Source of the DNA: an uncultured Agathobacter sp.
GTDB taxonomy: Bacteria; Bacillota; Clostridia; Lachnospirales; Lachnospiraceae
Assembly: GCA_934359755.1 (NCBI GenBank)
Contig: CAKRLV010000001.1
Coordinates: forward strand, 62,001 to 126,000
Length of the DNA stretch: 64,000 nt
Direction of reading: 5' to 3'
In this document: piece by piece, positions 31,496-41,349 of the stretch
Numbering within the stretch: position 1 is the stretch's first letter
How the letters are laid out: each line of letters begins with the position of its first letter
Position numbers and translations under genes: made by a program
Notes under the pieces: generated by a model
Database searches by the model: none
Told to the model about the DNA's origin: nothing
Seen by the model: the letters and a program-made list of their open reading frames with translations, nothing else

Positions 31496-32275
31496 ATGAG
31501 CGTTCAGCTACTTGATAAAACTAGAAAAATAAACAAATTACTTCATAATAATAATTCATCTAAAGTTGTCTTTAATGATATCTGCGATGTACTTACTGGA
31601 ATTCTTGAATCAAATATTCTGGTAATAAGCAAAAAAGGAAAGGTACTTGGCTCTAGCGAATGTAATGGAGTGGAAGAGATTCATGAGCTTATTGTTGATG
31701 AGGTCGGTGGATATATAGATCCACAGCTTAACGAGCGTTTACTTGGAATCTTATCAACAAAAGAGAATGTCAATCTTGAGACTTTGGGATTTGGAGACGA
31801 ATCTAGATGTTGCAGAGCTATTATCACTCCAATTGATATTGCAGGAGAAAGACTTGGTACTTTGTTTGAATACAGAAGCGACAGAGAATACAATATCGAT
31901 GATATTATTCTTACAGAGTATGGAACAACAGTTGTCGGACTTGAGATGATGAGATCTGTCAACGAGGAGAGTGCTGAAGAAGAGAGAAAAGTGCAGATTG
32001 TTAAATCAGCAATAAGCACATTATCTTTCTCAGAACTTGAAGCTATTATACATATAATAGATGAATTAGACGGCAAAGAGGGCATACTTGTTGCAAGCAG
32101 AATTGCAGATCGTGTTGGTATTACAAGATCTGTTATTGTTAATGCACTTCGTAAGTTTGAGAGTGCAGGAGTAATTGAATCGCGTTCATCCGGTATGAAA
32201 GGTACATACATCAAGATAGTTAATGACTATGTATTTGATGAATTGCAGAACATAAAGCGTAAAAACAATAGATAG
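31496..32275 (+). CDS. codY: GTP- and branched-chain amino acid-sensing transcriptional regulator CodY
   Basis: 259 residues. The opening LLDKTRKINKLLHN and the GAF-type sensor domain (about 1-155), followed by the C-terminal winged helix-turn-helix VASRIADRVGITRSVIVNAL (about 200-219) and RKFESAGVIESRSSGMKGTY, match CodY closely. CodY represses stationary-phase genes while GTP and branched-chain amino acids are plentiful. ATG 31496 is chosen over TTG 31490, which lies too near GGAGG. Its terminator is at 32291-32322, and the flagellar cluster follows, exactly as in Bacillus, but the usual codV-clpQ-clpY genes are not upstream. Confidence 0.97.
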   Translation: MSVQLLDKTRKINKLLHNNNSSKVVFNDICDVLTGILESNILVISKKGKVLGSSECNGVEEIHELIVDEVGGYIDPQLNERLLGILSTKENVNLETLGFGDESRCCRAIITPIDIAGERLGTLFEYRSDREYNIDDIILTEYGTTVVGLEMMRSVNEESAEEERKVQIVKSAISTLSFSELEAIIHIIDELDGKEGILVASRIADRVGITRSVIVNALRKFESAGVIESRSSGMKGTYIKIVNDYVFDELQNIKRKNNR

Positions 32276-32290
32276 TAATTGATATCAGCT

Positions 32291-32322
32291 AAAAGGACTT
32301 ATGTATATAGGTCCTTTTTTGT
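32291..32322 (+). terminator. terminator of codY
   Basis: AAAAGGAC (32291-32298) pairs with GTCCTTTT (32311-32318) with further inner pairs, followed by a T run. It separates codY from the flagellar cluster. Confidence 0.9.
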
Positions 32323-32403
32323 GTTTTCCGTTGTATGTTCTCATTATGTGGTATTTATTTTGACAAAAAAACACAATATCATGTAAAAAATGACAAAAAC
32401 TTC

Positions 32404-32431
32404 TTGTGTTTTTTAAAATATAAATTATAAT
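32404..32431 (+). promoter_or_regulatory. probable promoter of the fla/che cluster
   Basis: TTGTGT (32404-32409) and TATAAT (32426-32431), spacer 16, 44 bases before the flgB start. Two TGACAAAAA sequences (from 32361 and 32391) lie just upstream and could be regulator half-sites or UP-like A tracts. No SigD-type promoter (TAAA / GCCGATAA) was seen. Confidence 0.6.
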
Positions 32432-32474
32432 AAATATGATAGAGTACTTATGTATGCAAAATGGAGGGATATAT

Positions 32475-32864
32475 ATGGTAAATACATCAGCGTTTGATTA
32501 TATAAATGTACTTACAAAAGCTGCAGATGCCAGCTGGACACGCGAGAGTCTTCTTGCTAACAATATTTCAAATGTAGATACTCCTGGGTACAAGAGACAA
32601 GATATTGATTTTGAGTCTGTTCTCAGTCAGGAATTGGGCAGATGTAAGCATTCATCATTGGATGAGAAGATGAGTGAATTACATATGGATCACCTTGATC
32701 CACAGGTTTACACAGATTATGAGAATTATTCTTATAGATTAGATGGCAATAATGTAGATATAGACACAGAACAGGTTGAACTTGCTTCTGAGCAGATAAA
32801 GTATCAGGCACTTACTCAGGGGATTACTTCGGAATTCCAGAGAATGCAGGATGTAATTAAATAA
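32475..32864 (+). CDS. flgB: flagellar basal-body rod protein FlgB
   Basis: 129 residues, proximal rod subunit. The rod-family N terminus ESLLANNISNVDTPGYKRQD (about 24-43) is present, with the matching C-terminal heptad helix (IKYQALTQGITSEFQRM). ATG 32475 is preceded by GGAGG (32463-32467); the reading from 32436 would put the start in the untranslated leader. First gene of the flagellar cluster, 44 bases after the -10 hexamer. flgC follows after 17 bases with its own GGAGG. Confidence 0.95.
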   Translation: MVNTSAFDYINVLTKAADASWTRESLLANNISNVDTPGYKRQDIDFESVLSQELGRCKHSSLDEKMSELHMDHLDPQVYTDYENYSYRLDGNNVDIDTEQVELASEQIKYQALTQGITSEFQRMQDVIK

Positions 32865-32881
32865 TACACAGGAGGATAGAT

Positions 32882-33322
32882 ATGGGTTTATTTCAAGCAT
32901 TTAATATAAGTGCGTCAGGAATGACAGCACAGAGATTTCGTACAGATATCATTGCTGAGAATATTGCAAATATAAATACTACATCTACAGCAAATGGGGA
33001 ACCATACAGAAGAAAAATAGTTACTTTTTCAGAGAAGAACGTTACTCCTTTTAGTGAGTTTTATTCAACATCCAGAAACAAGGCTGTCGGTAATGGTGTT
33101 AAAGTAAGCACGGTGACTGAAGATTACAGCACAGATTTTACTATGGAATATGATCCATCTAATCCTGATGCAGATGCAAATGGATATGTATCATACCCAA
33201 ATGTCAACACAGTTACAGAGATGACAGATTTAATAGATGCAACAAGAGCCTATGAAGCTAATACTACTGCATTTGATGCGGCAAAGAACATGGCACAGGC
33301 GGGATTACAGATAGGAAAATAA
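32882..33322 (+). CDS. flgC: flagellar basal-body rod protein FlgC
   Basis: 146 residues. The N terminus FNISASGMTAQRFRTDIIAE and NIANINTT, and the C terminus MTDLIDATRAYEANTTAFDA, are the paired helices of rod proteins that pack in the axial core. It assembles after FlgB beyond the MS ring. GGAGGATAG precedes ATG 32882. fliE follows after 18 bases. Confidence 0.96.
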   Translation: MGLFQAFNISASGMTAQRFRTDIIAENIANINTTSTANGEPYRRKIVTFSEKNVTPFSEFYSTSRNKAVGNGVKVSTVTEDYSTDFTMEYDPSNPDADANGYVSYPNVNTVTEMTDLIDATRAYEANTTAFDAAKNMAQAGLQIGK

Positions 33323-33340
33323 TACAGAGGGTGATAAAAG

Positions 33341-33655
33341 ATGAATATAAGTACGATTGATGGGGTCTCTTTAGAACAGTACAGTGATTTTTTTAAATCA
33401 AATTCTATTACTGAAAAAAAAGAAAGCGATAGTTTTGATAGTATTCTTTCTTCAATTATGAATTCTGTTAATGAGACAAACACATTACAGAATAAGGCAG
33501 AGGAAGCAGAAGTGCAGTTTGCATTAGGTCAGTCTGACAATACACATGATTTACTGGTTGCAGAGACAAAAGCGTCTGTTGCGTTGCAGTATACAGTAGC
33601 AGTTCGTGATAAGATTATAGATGCATACAAGGAATTAATGCAGATGCAGATATAA
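33341..33655 (+). CDS. fliE: flagellar hook-basal body complex protein FliE
   Basis: 104 residues, mostly helical. The C-terminal half (DNTHDLLVAETKASVALQYT and VRDKIIDAYKELMQMQI) is the FliE signature. FliE links the MS ring to the rod and is the first substrate of the export gate. GAGGGTGA precedes ATG 33341. The order flgB-flgC-fliE-fliF is standard. Confidence 0.95.
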   Translation: MNISTIDGVSLEQYSDFFKSNSITEKKESDSFDSILSSIMNSVNETNTLQNKAEEAEVQFALGQSDNTHDLLVAETKASVALQYTVAVRDKIIDAYKELMQMQI

Positions 33656-33706
33656 TAAATATTGTTTTAACATGATAATTTACTATTGTGCATGAGGTGA
33701 AGACAG

Positions 33707-35317
33707 ATGCCAGAACAATTACAAACAATTCTTAATCGAATTGTTGAATGGTGGAAAAAATTTAACAACAAACAAAGAATACTTCTTATCAGTATTATTG
33801 CAGTTATTATATTTGCACTTACATTATTATATTTTTTGATATCACAGCCTAAATATGTTCTTCTTATTGAATGTGAAGATTCGGCGCAGGCAGCAACTGT
33901 AAGAGATTTGCTTGACAGTGATTCAAGTATTGACTACAAAGTGGATAATGAACTTAGATTTGAAGTTGAAGAGTCTGATGAAGTGAATGCGGAGATGCTT
34001 TTAGGCCAGAATAATATACCATCAGCAGCATATTCCATTGACAATGTAGTGGATGGAAGCTTTTCACGAACAGAAGCAGACAAGCAGAAACTTTACAGAG
34101 AATTTTTAAATGACAAGTTTGCAGATCATCTTGCCCGTTTTGATTTTGTTGATTCGGCTAAGGTTGATATTGACCTACCAGATGATGATGGAACTATTTT
34201 ATCATCTAAACAGGAAGCGAAAGCAGCTGTTGTACTGACTTTGAACAAAGATATTTCAGAGGATCAGGCATATGCAATTGCAAGACTTATTGCGACACAG
34301 GTTGGAAATGATACAACTGAAGGAATTACAGTGTTAGACCAGAAAGCTAATGTACTTTATTCTGGTGCTGATGTGAAGGCAGGCACAGCTTCATCATCAT
34401 CCAAGCTCAGTTATAAGGAAAAAGCTGAAGATTTAATAAAGAACCAGATAAAGAAAACTCTTGAAAATTCAAGTGTGTTTTCAAATATCGAGATTGCAAT
34501 GAATCTTGATGTGAACTTCGATGAGCAGAAGATTGCAGAAGAAGAATACAGCCATCCAGAGGGTGGAACAGACAGCTATATATCGCATCAGTCAAAATAT
34601 GAGTCTTCTACTACAGGTGGATCAGGTGGTGTACCAGGTACGACATCTAATAGTGATGATACAGGTTATGTGACACAGGATGATAACACTTCTTCAAGTG
34701 ATATATCTGATGTGGATACAGATTATGTAGACAATAAGAAGATTACTGAGACTACCAAGAGTGGTGGAGATATCAATTATGATACATCTTCGGTTTCGAT
34801 TGTTGCGACAAGGTATGTTGTATACGATGAACAGTCACTAGAAGATGATGGCACTCTCGGTGCTGATATGACGTGGGAACAGTTTAAGAGTGCGCATAGT
34901 GATCCGGTTAAAGTTCAAAATGTTGATACAGAATTTGTGGATATGGTTCAGAATGCTACTGGTTTCCCAAATGCTAATATCACATTTATGGTTTATGAGC
35001 AGCCAGAATTCGTAGACAAAGATACATCAAGCAGATCACTTAGTGATATATTACAGATTATCTTGGCAGTTGTTATATTTGCATTGCTTGGATTTGTAGT
35101 ATTTAAGAGTACAAGAACTGCAAAACAGCCAGAACTTGAACCAGAATTGTCAGTTGAGGATTTACTTGACTCTACAGCAGAAATGACAGAACCTTTAGAA
35201 GATATTGGTTATACGGAAAAATCTGAAACTAGACTTATGATAGAAAAGTTTGTAGAGGAAAATCCGGAAGCTGTAGCGCTTTTGCTTAGAAATTGGCTTA
35301 ATGAGGATTGGGAGTAG
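33707..35317 (+). CDS. fliF: flagellar MS-ring protein FliF
   Basis: 536 residues. A TM helix (about 25-46, LLISIIAVIIFALTLLYFLI) precedes the ring-building motifs (LLDSDSSIDYKVD), a long Ser/Thr/Asp-rich linker (about 300-360) and a second TM helix (about 447-465, ILQIILAVVIFALLGFVVF). The C terminus, ending LLRNWLNEDWE, is the FliG-binding tail. GAGGTGA precedes ATG 33707. FliG starts 2 bases after the stop. Confidence 0.96.
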   Translation: MPEQLQTILNRIVEWWKKFNNKQRILLISIIAVIIFALTLLYFLISQPKYVLLIECEDSAQAATVRDLLDSDSSIDYKVDNELRFEVEESDEVNAEMLLGQNNIPSAAYSIDNVVDGSFSRTEADKQKLYREFLNDKFADHLARFDFVDSAKVDIDLPDDDGTILSSKQEAKAAVVLTLNKDISEDQAYAIARLIATQVGNDTTEGITVLDQKANVLYSGADVKAGTASSSSKLSYKEKAEDLIKNQIKKTLENSSVFSNIEIAMNLDVNFDEQKIAEEEYSHPEGGTDSYISHQSKYESSTTGGSGGVPGTTSNSDDTGYVTQDDNTSSSDISDVDTDYVDNKKITETTKSGGDINYDTSSVSIVATRYVVYDEQSLEDDGTLGADMTWEQFKSAHSDPVKVQNVDTEFVDMVQNATGFPNANITFMVYEQPEFVDKDTSSRSLSDILQIILAVVIFALLGFVVFKSTRTAKQPELEPELSVEDLLDSTAEMTEPLEDIGYTEKSETRLMIEKFVEENPEAVALLLRNWLNEDWE

Positions 35318-35319
35318 AT

Positions 35320-36324
35320 ATGATAGATGATTACAGTGGCGTTCAAAAAGCCGCAATCTTATTAATTACATTAGGACCAGAAAATGCTGCTGTTATCTTT
35401 AAGCATCTTAAGGAAGAAGAGATTGAAGAGCTTACGCTTGAAATAGCAAATACACGAAGCGTGTCTCCGCAGGATAAGGAAGATGTATTAGAGGAGTTTT
35501 ACCAGGTATGTCTGGCACAGCAGTATATCGCGGAAGGCGGTATTGGATACGCTAAAGAATTACTCGAGAAAGCTTTGGGTGATGAGAAAGCTCAGGGAGT
35601 TATTGCCAAGCTTACTGCGTCATTACAGGTTAGACCATTTGAATTTGTCAGAAAGACAGATCCTAGTCAGTTACTTAACTTTATACAGGATGAACATCCG
35701 CAGACGATTGCTATGATTTTGTCATATCTGCCGCCACAGCAGGCGTCTATGGTGCTAGGCGCGTTGCCACCAGAAAAGCAGGCTGATGTTGCTAAGCGTA
35801 TTGCACAGATGGATAGAACATCACCGGATGTCATCAAAGAAGTTGAGAGAGTACTTGAACGTAAACTAGCTTCGCTTGTAAATCAGGATTACACAATTGT
35901 CGGTGGAATAGATTCCATTGTTAATATTCTCAACAATGTTGATAGATCCACAGAAAAACATATTATGGAATCTCTTGAAATTGATGATCCTGAACTTGCA
36001 GATGAAATCCGCAAGAAAATGTTTGTATTTGAGGATATCTTACTTCTCGACGATCGTGCTATTCAGCGTGTTCTTAGAGAGGTTGATAACGCAGATCTTG
36101 AACTTGCACTTAAGAGTTCAACAGAAGAAGTTCAGAATGTTATTTTCAAGAACCTTTCTACACGTCTTGCATCTATGATAAAAGAGGATATGGATTTCAT
36201 GGGTCCTGTACGTATGAAGGATGTTGAAGAGGCACAGCAGAAGATTGTTGGAATTATTCGTAGACTTGAAGAGGCTGCGGAAATTGTTATTTCTCGTGGT
36301 GGAGGTGACGATATAGTTGTCTAA
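35320..36324 (+). CDS. fliG: flagellar motor switch protein FliG
   Basis: 334 residues from ATG 35320 (GGAG at 35310-35313); an earlier TTG at 35308 would overlap fliF. The sequence opens YSGVQKAAILLITLGPENAA (N-terminal FliF-binding domain). It carries DEHPQTIAMILSYLPPQQAS in the armadillo middle domain and ends in the torque-generating C domain with MFVFEDILLLDDRAIQRVLR. FliG couples stator ion flow to rotation. The fliH start overlaps its 3' end. Confidence 0.97.
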   Translation: MIDDYSGVQKAAILLITLGPENAAVIFKHLKEEEIEELTLEIANTRSVSPQDKEDVLEEFYQVCLAQQYIAEGGIGYAKELLEKALGDEKAQGVIAKLTASLQVRPFEFVRKTDPSQLLNFIQDEHPQTIAMILSYLPPQQASMVLGALPPEKQADVAKRIAQMDRTSPDVIKEVERVLERKLASLVNQDYTIVGGIDSIVNILNNVDRSTEKHIMESLEIDDPELADEIRKKMFVFEDILLLDDRAIQRVLREVDNADLELALKSSTEEVQNVIFKNLSTRLASMIKEDMDFMGPVRMKDVEEAQQKIVGIIRRLEEAAEIVISRGGGDDIVV

Positions 36325-37156
36325 TTTGTTAAAGCAGTATTATGTTACAAATCCATCTGGAACAGTAAGAGTTATAGATTCTAACAAGAGAGCTGACATA
36401 GCAATCAAAGAACATTCAGTTATAGGATTTCAGCCTCTTAGTTTTTCGAGCTTTGATGAGCCTTCTGATGAGCAGAGTGAAAATGAAGAAGTTACGGAAG
36501 GAAATGAAAGTACATCGATAAGTGAAGAAAACGAAGCTGCTTCTGAAAAAATACAGGATATGTTGGATGCAGCACAGAAACAAGCTGATAGTATAGTACT
36601 TGATGCGCAGAATCAGGCTAAGCGTATTTTGATAGAAGCTAATAAGAAGGCTGAGCGTATTTTTGATGACAATAAGAAAAAGGGCTATGAAGAAGGCTCG
36701 AATGAGAAACTCGCCGATGTTATGAAAATGCAGGAGAATCTCGAAAATGAAATTCAGACACGGCGAGAGGAATTAGAAAGTGAATATCAGCAGAAATCAG
36801 ATGAGATGGAAAGCGATATTGTAGATGCAATCATTAAGGTATTTGATAAAGTGTTTAAAATTCAATTTGATGATAAGAAGGAAATGTTACTTCATCTAAT
36901 TAAGAATACACTTATGAACGTTGAGGTTGGTAAAGAGTTTAGAATCCATGTATCACAGAATAATTACAAGTTTATCAATTCACACCTTGATGATGTGAAG
37001 CAAAATATTGGTAATGATGTAAATGTAGAAGTGGTAAATGACGCAAGCCTTGGAACTGGTGATTGTCATATAGAAACTAATTTTGGTGTGTTTGATTGCG
37101 GAATTGATATGGAATTGAACAACCTTATTAAAGATATTAAATCTTTATGCAGCTAA
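36317..37156 (+). CDS. fliH: flagellar assembly protein FliH
   Basis: 279 residues. A TTG start at 36317, 9 bases after GGAGGTGA, overlaps the fliG stop by 8 bases. The first 90 residues are acidic and low in order; residues 75-165 are an Ala/Gln/Glu coiled coil; the C-terminal 110 residues resemble FliH/V-ATPase E subunit (DAIIKVFDKVFKIQFDDKKE). FliH holds the FliI ATPase at the export gate. The position between fliG and fliI supports the call more than sequence alone. Confidence 0.88.
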   Translation: MSNLLKQYYVTNPSGTVRVIDSNKRADIAIKEHSVIGFQPLSFSSFDEPSDEQSENEEVTEGNESTSISEENEAASEKIQDMLDAAQKQADSIVLDAQNQAKRILIEANKKAERIFDDNKKKGYEEGSNEKLADVMKMQENLENEIQTRREELESEYQQKSDEMESDIVDAIIKVFDKVFKIQFDDKKEMLLHLIKNTLMNVEVGKEFRIHVSQNNYKFINSHLDDVKQNIGNDVNVEVVNDASLGTGDCHIETNFGVFDCGIDMELNNLIKDIKSLCS

Positions 37157-37172
37157 TATTAGGGGTGTTACA

Positions 37173-38486
37173 GTGATTGAACAGGCAGAGAAATATTTGC
37201 AGCTACTCGATAGAAGATATTATAAGTGCTTTGGAAAAGTTGCAAAGATAGTTGGACTTACAATTGAATCAATAGGACCAGAGGCTAGGCTGAATGATCT
37301 TTGTTGGATTTATTTAGATTCAGAACGTCAGGAATATGTTATGGCGGAGGTAGTTGGATTTAGAGATAATCGATTGATTTTGATGCCTTATGATACTGTC
37401 GAAGGTGTAGGAGTTGGGTGTATCGTAGAAAATACGGGACATCCATTATCTGTTTTGGTAGGAGAAGAACTTCTTGGACACACAGTAGATGGAATCGGAA
37501 GAATTACTGATAGCGATGATAAAATTAAATTATCAAAGAAGTATCCTGTTGAGGCATTGCCACCGGATCCAATGAGAAGAAAAATCATCAGTGAAGTTTT
37601 ACCACTTGGTGTAAAAGCAGTAGATGGATGTATTACACTTGGAAAGGGACAAAGGATTGGTATCTTTGCAGGTTCGGGTGTAGGTAAGAGTACTTTGCTA
37701 GGAATGTTTGCCCGCAATACAAAAGCAGATATTAATGTGATTGCCCTTATTGGCGAGCGTGGACGAGAGGTAAGAGAGTTCATAGAAAGAGACCTTGGAG
37801 CAGAGGGAATGGCACGTTCAGTGGTGGTTGTAGCTACTTCTGATAAGCCTGCGTTGATAAGAAATAAGGCTGCAAAGACTGCAACTACTATTGCAGAATT
37901 TTATAGAGATCAAGGAAAAGATGTACTTTTGATGATGGATTCGTTGACTCGTTTTTCAATGGCACAAAGAGAAATCGGCTTGGCATCTGGTGAACCGCCG
38001 GTTACAAGAGGATATCCACCGAGTGTATATTCTGAAATGCCTAAATTACTAGAAAGAGCTGGAACATCGGATAAAGGTTCAATAACTGGATTGTATACAG
38101 TACTTGTTGATGGAGATGATTTTAATGAACCAATTACAGATACAGCCAGAGGTATTCTGGATGGTCATATAATCTTAGACCGTAAGCTTGGTCATAAGAA
38201 TCATTATCCGGCAATTGATATTTTACAGAGTATTTCCCGTGTAATGAGTGCAGTTGCATCGAAAGAACATAAGGCTTTAGCCAGTAAGCTTAAATCTGTC
38301 CTTGCCACATATAATGAAGCGGAAGACCTGATTAATATAGGAGCATATAAGAATGGCTCTAATCCAGATATAGATTATGCTATCAAGAAGATTAGTGTAA
38401 TTAATGAGTTTTTGTGTCAGGGTACAGATGAAAAATTCCAGTTTGATGAGGAAATATCCTTGTTAGAGGATGTATTTAAAGATTGA
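37173..38486 (+). CDS. fliI: flagellum-specific ATP synthase FliI
   Basis: 437 residues of the F1-ATPase beta-like export ATPase family. Walker A is FAGSGVGKSTLLGMFARN (about 165-182); IGERGREVREFIERDLG and VLLMMDSLTRFSMAQREIGL (Walker B region) follow. The GTG start at 37173 has AGGGGTG upstream. FliI delivers and unfolds export substrates at the gate made by FlhA and FlhB. A full catalytic set is present. Confidence 0.97.
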   Translation: MIEQAEKYLQLLDRRYYKCFGKVAKIVGLTIESIGPEARLNDLCWIYLDSERQEYVMAEVVGFRDNRLILMPYDTVEGVGVGCIVENTGHPLSVLVGEELLGHTVDGIGRITDSDDKIKLSKKYPVEALPPDPMRRKIISEVLPLGVKAVDGCITLGKGQRIGIFAGSGVGKSTLLGMFARNTKADINVIALIGERGREVREFIERDLGAEGMARSVVVVATSDKPALIRNKAAKTATTIAEFYRDQGKDVLLMMDSLTRFSMAQREIGLASGEPPVTRGYPPSVYSEMPKLLERAGTSDKGSITGLYTVLVDGDDFNEPITDTARGILDGHIILDRKLGHKNHYPAIDILQSISRVMSAVASKEHKALASKLKSVLATYNEAEDLINIGAYKNGSNPDIDYAIKKISVINEFLCQGTDEKFQFDEEISLLEDVFKD

Positions 38487-38498
38487 TAGAGGCATAAT

Positions 38499-38939
38499 AT
38501 GGCAAAATTCAATTATAGAATGCAGAATATTCTTGATATAAAATCAAAACTTGAAACACAAGCGAGAAATGAATATGGAATTGCAAACCAAAAATATCTC
38601 GAAGAACAGGGAAAATTACAAGAATTGATGGTCAGGCGGACAGTGTATGACCAAAAGCTTAAGGATTTGATGAGTGGCTCATTGAATATTAAAGAAATTT
38701 CCAATGCGAGAAATGATGTTAATAATATAAAGACAATGGTTCGTCGGCAGATGATGGAAGTTCATAAAGCTGAAATTGTTCTTGAACAGAAAAGAAATAA
38801 ATTGAGTGAGAGAATGAAGGAAAGAAAGACACATGAGAAGCTTAAAGAACATGCATTTGATGAGTTCAAAGTTGAAATACAGACTTCGGAATCAAAAGAA
38901 GTTGACGAACTTGTAAGCTATACATTTAGTGCAAAATAA
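38499..38939 (+). CDS. fliJ: flagellar export chaperone FliJ
   Basis: 146 residues, a continuous charged alpha-helical coiled coil starting FNYRMQNILDIKSKLETQAR, the usual FliJ opening. FliJ inserts into the FliI hexamer and contacts FlhA. The gene is 12 bases after fliI, in the standard order. Coiled-coil proteins are weak in sequence signals, so synteny carries part of the call. Confidence 0.88.
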   Translation: MAKFNYRMQNILDIKSKLETQARNEYGIANQKYLEEQGKLQELMVRRTVYDQKLKDLMSGSLNIKEISNARNDVNNIKTMVRRQMMEVHKAEIVLEQKRNKLSERMKERKTHEKLKEHAFDEFKVEIQTSESKEVDELVSYTFSAK

Positions 38940-38951
38940 TGGAGAACATAC

Positions 38952-39800
38952 ATGGCTAATATTAATGAAGATGAAGAAAAGACACTTTCAAAGAAAGAAT
39001 TAAAAGAGCAGAAGAAAAAGGAAAAGGCAGAGAAAAAAGCACAGAAGAAAGCCGCTATGGCAGAAAACGGTGATACGGAGGACAATGAAGAAGAAAGCTT
39101 TGGATCTAAGCTTGGATTGTTTTTTATAGCATTACTTATCCTTATTATCTGGTTAGGAATTATTGCAATACTAATTAAGAGCGATATAGGTGGTTTTGGA
39201 TCAACTGTCCTTTCACCTATGCTTAAAGATGTGCCTGTTATAAATAAAATTTTACCTGCAAGTGATTTTGTTGAAGATACACAGAGCACAGAATATCCTT
39301 ATACTTCACTTGATGAGGCGATTGCAAAAATAAAAGAGCTTGAACTTGAATTAGACGAGGCAACAAGTTCGGGAACCACAGATTCAAAGAAAATCTCAGA
39401 GTTAGAGGATCAGATTAAGGAACTAAAGAAATACAAAGAGGAACAGGCAGAATTCGAAAAAGAAAAACAAAAATTCTATGAAGAGGTTGTTTTTTCAGAT
39501 AATGCACCCGATATAGAAGAATATAAGGCTTATTATGAGAGTATTGATTCTGAGAATGCAGAAGTCTTATATAAGAGGGTTATAGAACAACTTCAGGAAG
39601 ATGAAAAAATACAGGAATATGCGGCAACATATTCTTCTATGAAGCCTAAAGAAGCAGCTGCAATCTTTGATTCTATGACCAAAGATTTAAAATTAGTTGC
39701 CAAAATCCTTATGGCCATGGACACAGATGCCCGTGCGGCAATCCTTGGTAAGATGAATACGGATACGGCAGCAAAATTAACACAGATGATGGAACCATAG
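38952..39800 (+). CDS. MotE-like / YlxF-type flagellar protein
   Basis: 282 residues: an extremely charged Lys/Glu N terminus (about 1-50), one TM helix (about 55-78, LGLFFIALLILIIWLGIIAI), a coiled coil (about 115-170), and a C-terminal MgtE_N-like helical domain (YSSMKPKEAAAIFDSM, then MDTDARAAILGKMNTDTAAK). This is the YlxF/MotE layout found between fliJ and fliK in Firmicutes. MotE-type proteins chaperone the stator MotC; here the role with MotA/MotB is inferred. Confidence 0.85.
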   Translation: MANINEDEEKTLSKKELKEQKKKEKAEKKAQKKAAMAENGDTEDNEEESFGSKLGLFFIALLILIIWLGIIAILIKSDIGGFGSTVLSPMLKDVPVINKILPASDFVEDTQSTEYPYTSLDEAIAKIKELELELDEATSSGTTDSKKISELEDQIKELKKYKEEQAEFEKEKQKFYEEVVFSDNAPDIEEYKAYYESIDSENAEVLYKRVIEQLQEDEKIQEYAATYSSMKPKEAAAIFDSMTKDLKLVAKILMAMDTDARAAILGKMNTDTAAKLTQMMEP

Positions 39801-39829
39801 AATATGGACCATTAAAGAAAGGAGGTAAA

Positions 39830-41338
39830 ATGGCAGGAATTAATTTATTCGATGTTGTTTCAGGTACAGCAAATATATCAGATGCTGGTATGAATTTGCA
39901 GAATACAGCAATAGGAAAGACTTCAACTGGTAATGAATTCTCTAAGTTTATTTCTAATTTTTCCAAGTCTGCTGATAACACGGGCAATACTGCAAGCAGT
40001 GATATAACTAAAAAGATATCAGTGTCTACAGTTAAGCAGTACAGTGATCAGATTAAGTCTGAGTCAGTAAATCCGCTTAAGCAGAAGATTGATGATTCTA
40101 AAGATTCAATTGATGATTTTCAAAAGCAGATAGTTGATACTGTGGCAGAAGAATTGGATGTTGAATCTGATGACGTACAAAAAGTTATGGATGAATTAGG
40201 ACTTTGTGCATTTGATCTGCTTAATCCACAGAATCTTGCAGAATTAACATCACAGCTTAAAGGAGTAGAGGATACTTCACTTATGATTCTTGATGAAAAT
40301 TTTCAGGCTGCATTGTCAGATTTGATGGAAATTGGACAGAATTTCATGGAAGAACTTGATATTACAGCTGATGAAATGACAGAACTTGTTTCAATGATGG
40401 ATGTTTCTGATACTGAGGTTGGTGATGAACTTTTAAATGGGCTGACAAGTAACAGCGAATCTGATTCTTCAAGCGCAGTATTACAAGAAAATACTGTTAT
40501 AGAAAGTGGCGTTATTAATCGAGATGATGTAACCAAAGAGATTTCTGATAATATTGGCAGTTCATCTGAAGAGGTTACCAATGTTGCATCTGAGGACGTT
40601 GATATTACATCTGATGAGGCGGTTGGCGATTCTGCAATTACAGATACTAAGCTGGAAGTTGAAAATGATACATCTGATGATAGTGCCAACTTGGAACAGG
40701 AAGATGATTCGGAAAGCTATTTACAGACAGGTAATTCGGTTGAGGAGTCATTAGATGATACATCTAAGACTAATGTAAATCAGTTTGCTAATGAAATAAG
40801 ACAGACGGCGGATGTTATGGTTAATACAAACCAGGTTACAGAGACACCATTGACTGATGCGTATATTTCTGTTGACACCATGGATATTATAGACCAGATA
40901 GTACAAAGCACAAAAGTTACTATTGACAATGAAGTTTCAACTATGGAAATGCAGCTTAATCCAGAGAAACTTGGAAAGATATATCTTAATGTCACATCAC
41001 GTGAGGGCAATATTAATGCACAGCTAGCTGTTTCGAATGAAGCAGTAAAGGAAGCATTAGAGTCTCAGATAGCTACGCTTAAAGAGAATCTCAATCAGGC
41101 AGGTGTCAAGGTAGATGCGGTAGAAGTTACGGTGTCTTCGCACGAGTTCGAGAGAAATCTTGAGCAGAATCATTCAAGAGAAGAACAGGAAGGAAGCAGA
41201 CAAGAAGAGAGTGCTTCACGAAGAAGAAACATACAAATGTCTTCGCTTGATGAATTATCAGGAGTGATGTCTGAAGAAGAAACTCTTGTTGCACAGATGA
41301 TGATTGATAATGGTAACTCTGTAGATTTGACAGCATAA
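39830..41338 (+). CDS. fliK: flagellar hook-length control protein FliK
   Basis: 502 residues. The first 340 are Ser/Asp/Glu-rich and of low complexity, as in FliK rulers. The C-terminal flagellar-hook domain (about 355-455) has the key segment STMEMQLNPEKLGKIYLNVT and LKENLNQAGVKVDAVEVTV. A charged tail (EEQEGSRQEESASRRR) follows. FliK is secreted and measures hook length before switching FlhB specificity. AAAGGAGGT precedes ATG 39830. Confidence 0.9.
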   Translation: MAGINLFDVVSGTANISDAGMNLQNTAIGKTSTGNEFSKFISNFSKSADNTGNTASSDITKKISVSTVKQYSDQIKSESVNPLKQKIDDSKDSIDDFQKQIVDTVAEELDVESDDVQKVMDELGLCAFDLLNPQNLAELTSQLKGVEDTSLMILDENFQAALSDLMEIGQNFMEELDITADEMTELVSMMDVSDTEVGDELLNGLTSNSESDSSSAVLQENTVIESGVINRDDVTKEISDNIGSSSEEVTNVASEDVDITSDEAVGDSAITDTKLEVENDTSDDSANLEQEDDSESYLQTGNSVEESLDDTSKTNVNQFANEIRQTADVMVNTNQVTETPLTDAYISVDTMDIIDQIVQSTKVTIDNEVSTMEMQLNPEKLGKIYLNVTSREGNINAQLAVSNEAVKEALESQIATLKENLNQAGVKVDAVEVTVSSHEFERNLEQNHSREEQEGSRQEESASRRRNIQMSSLDELSGVMSEEETLVAQMMIDNGNSVDLTA

Positions 41339-41349
41339 AGGAGATTTAT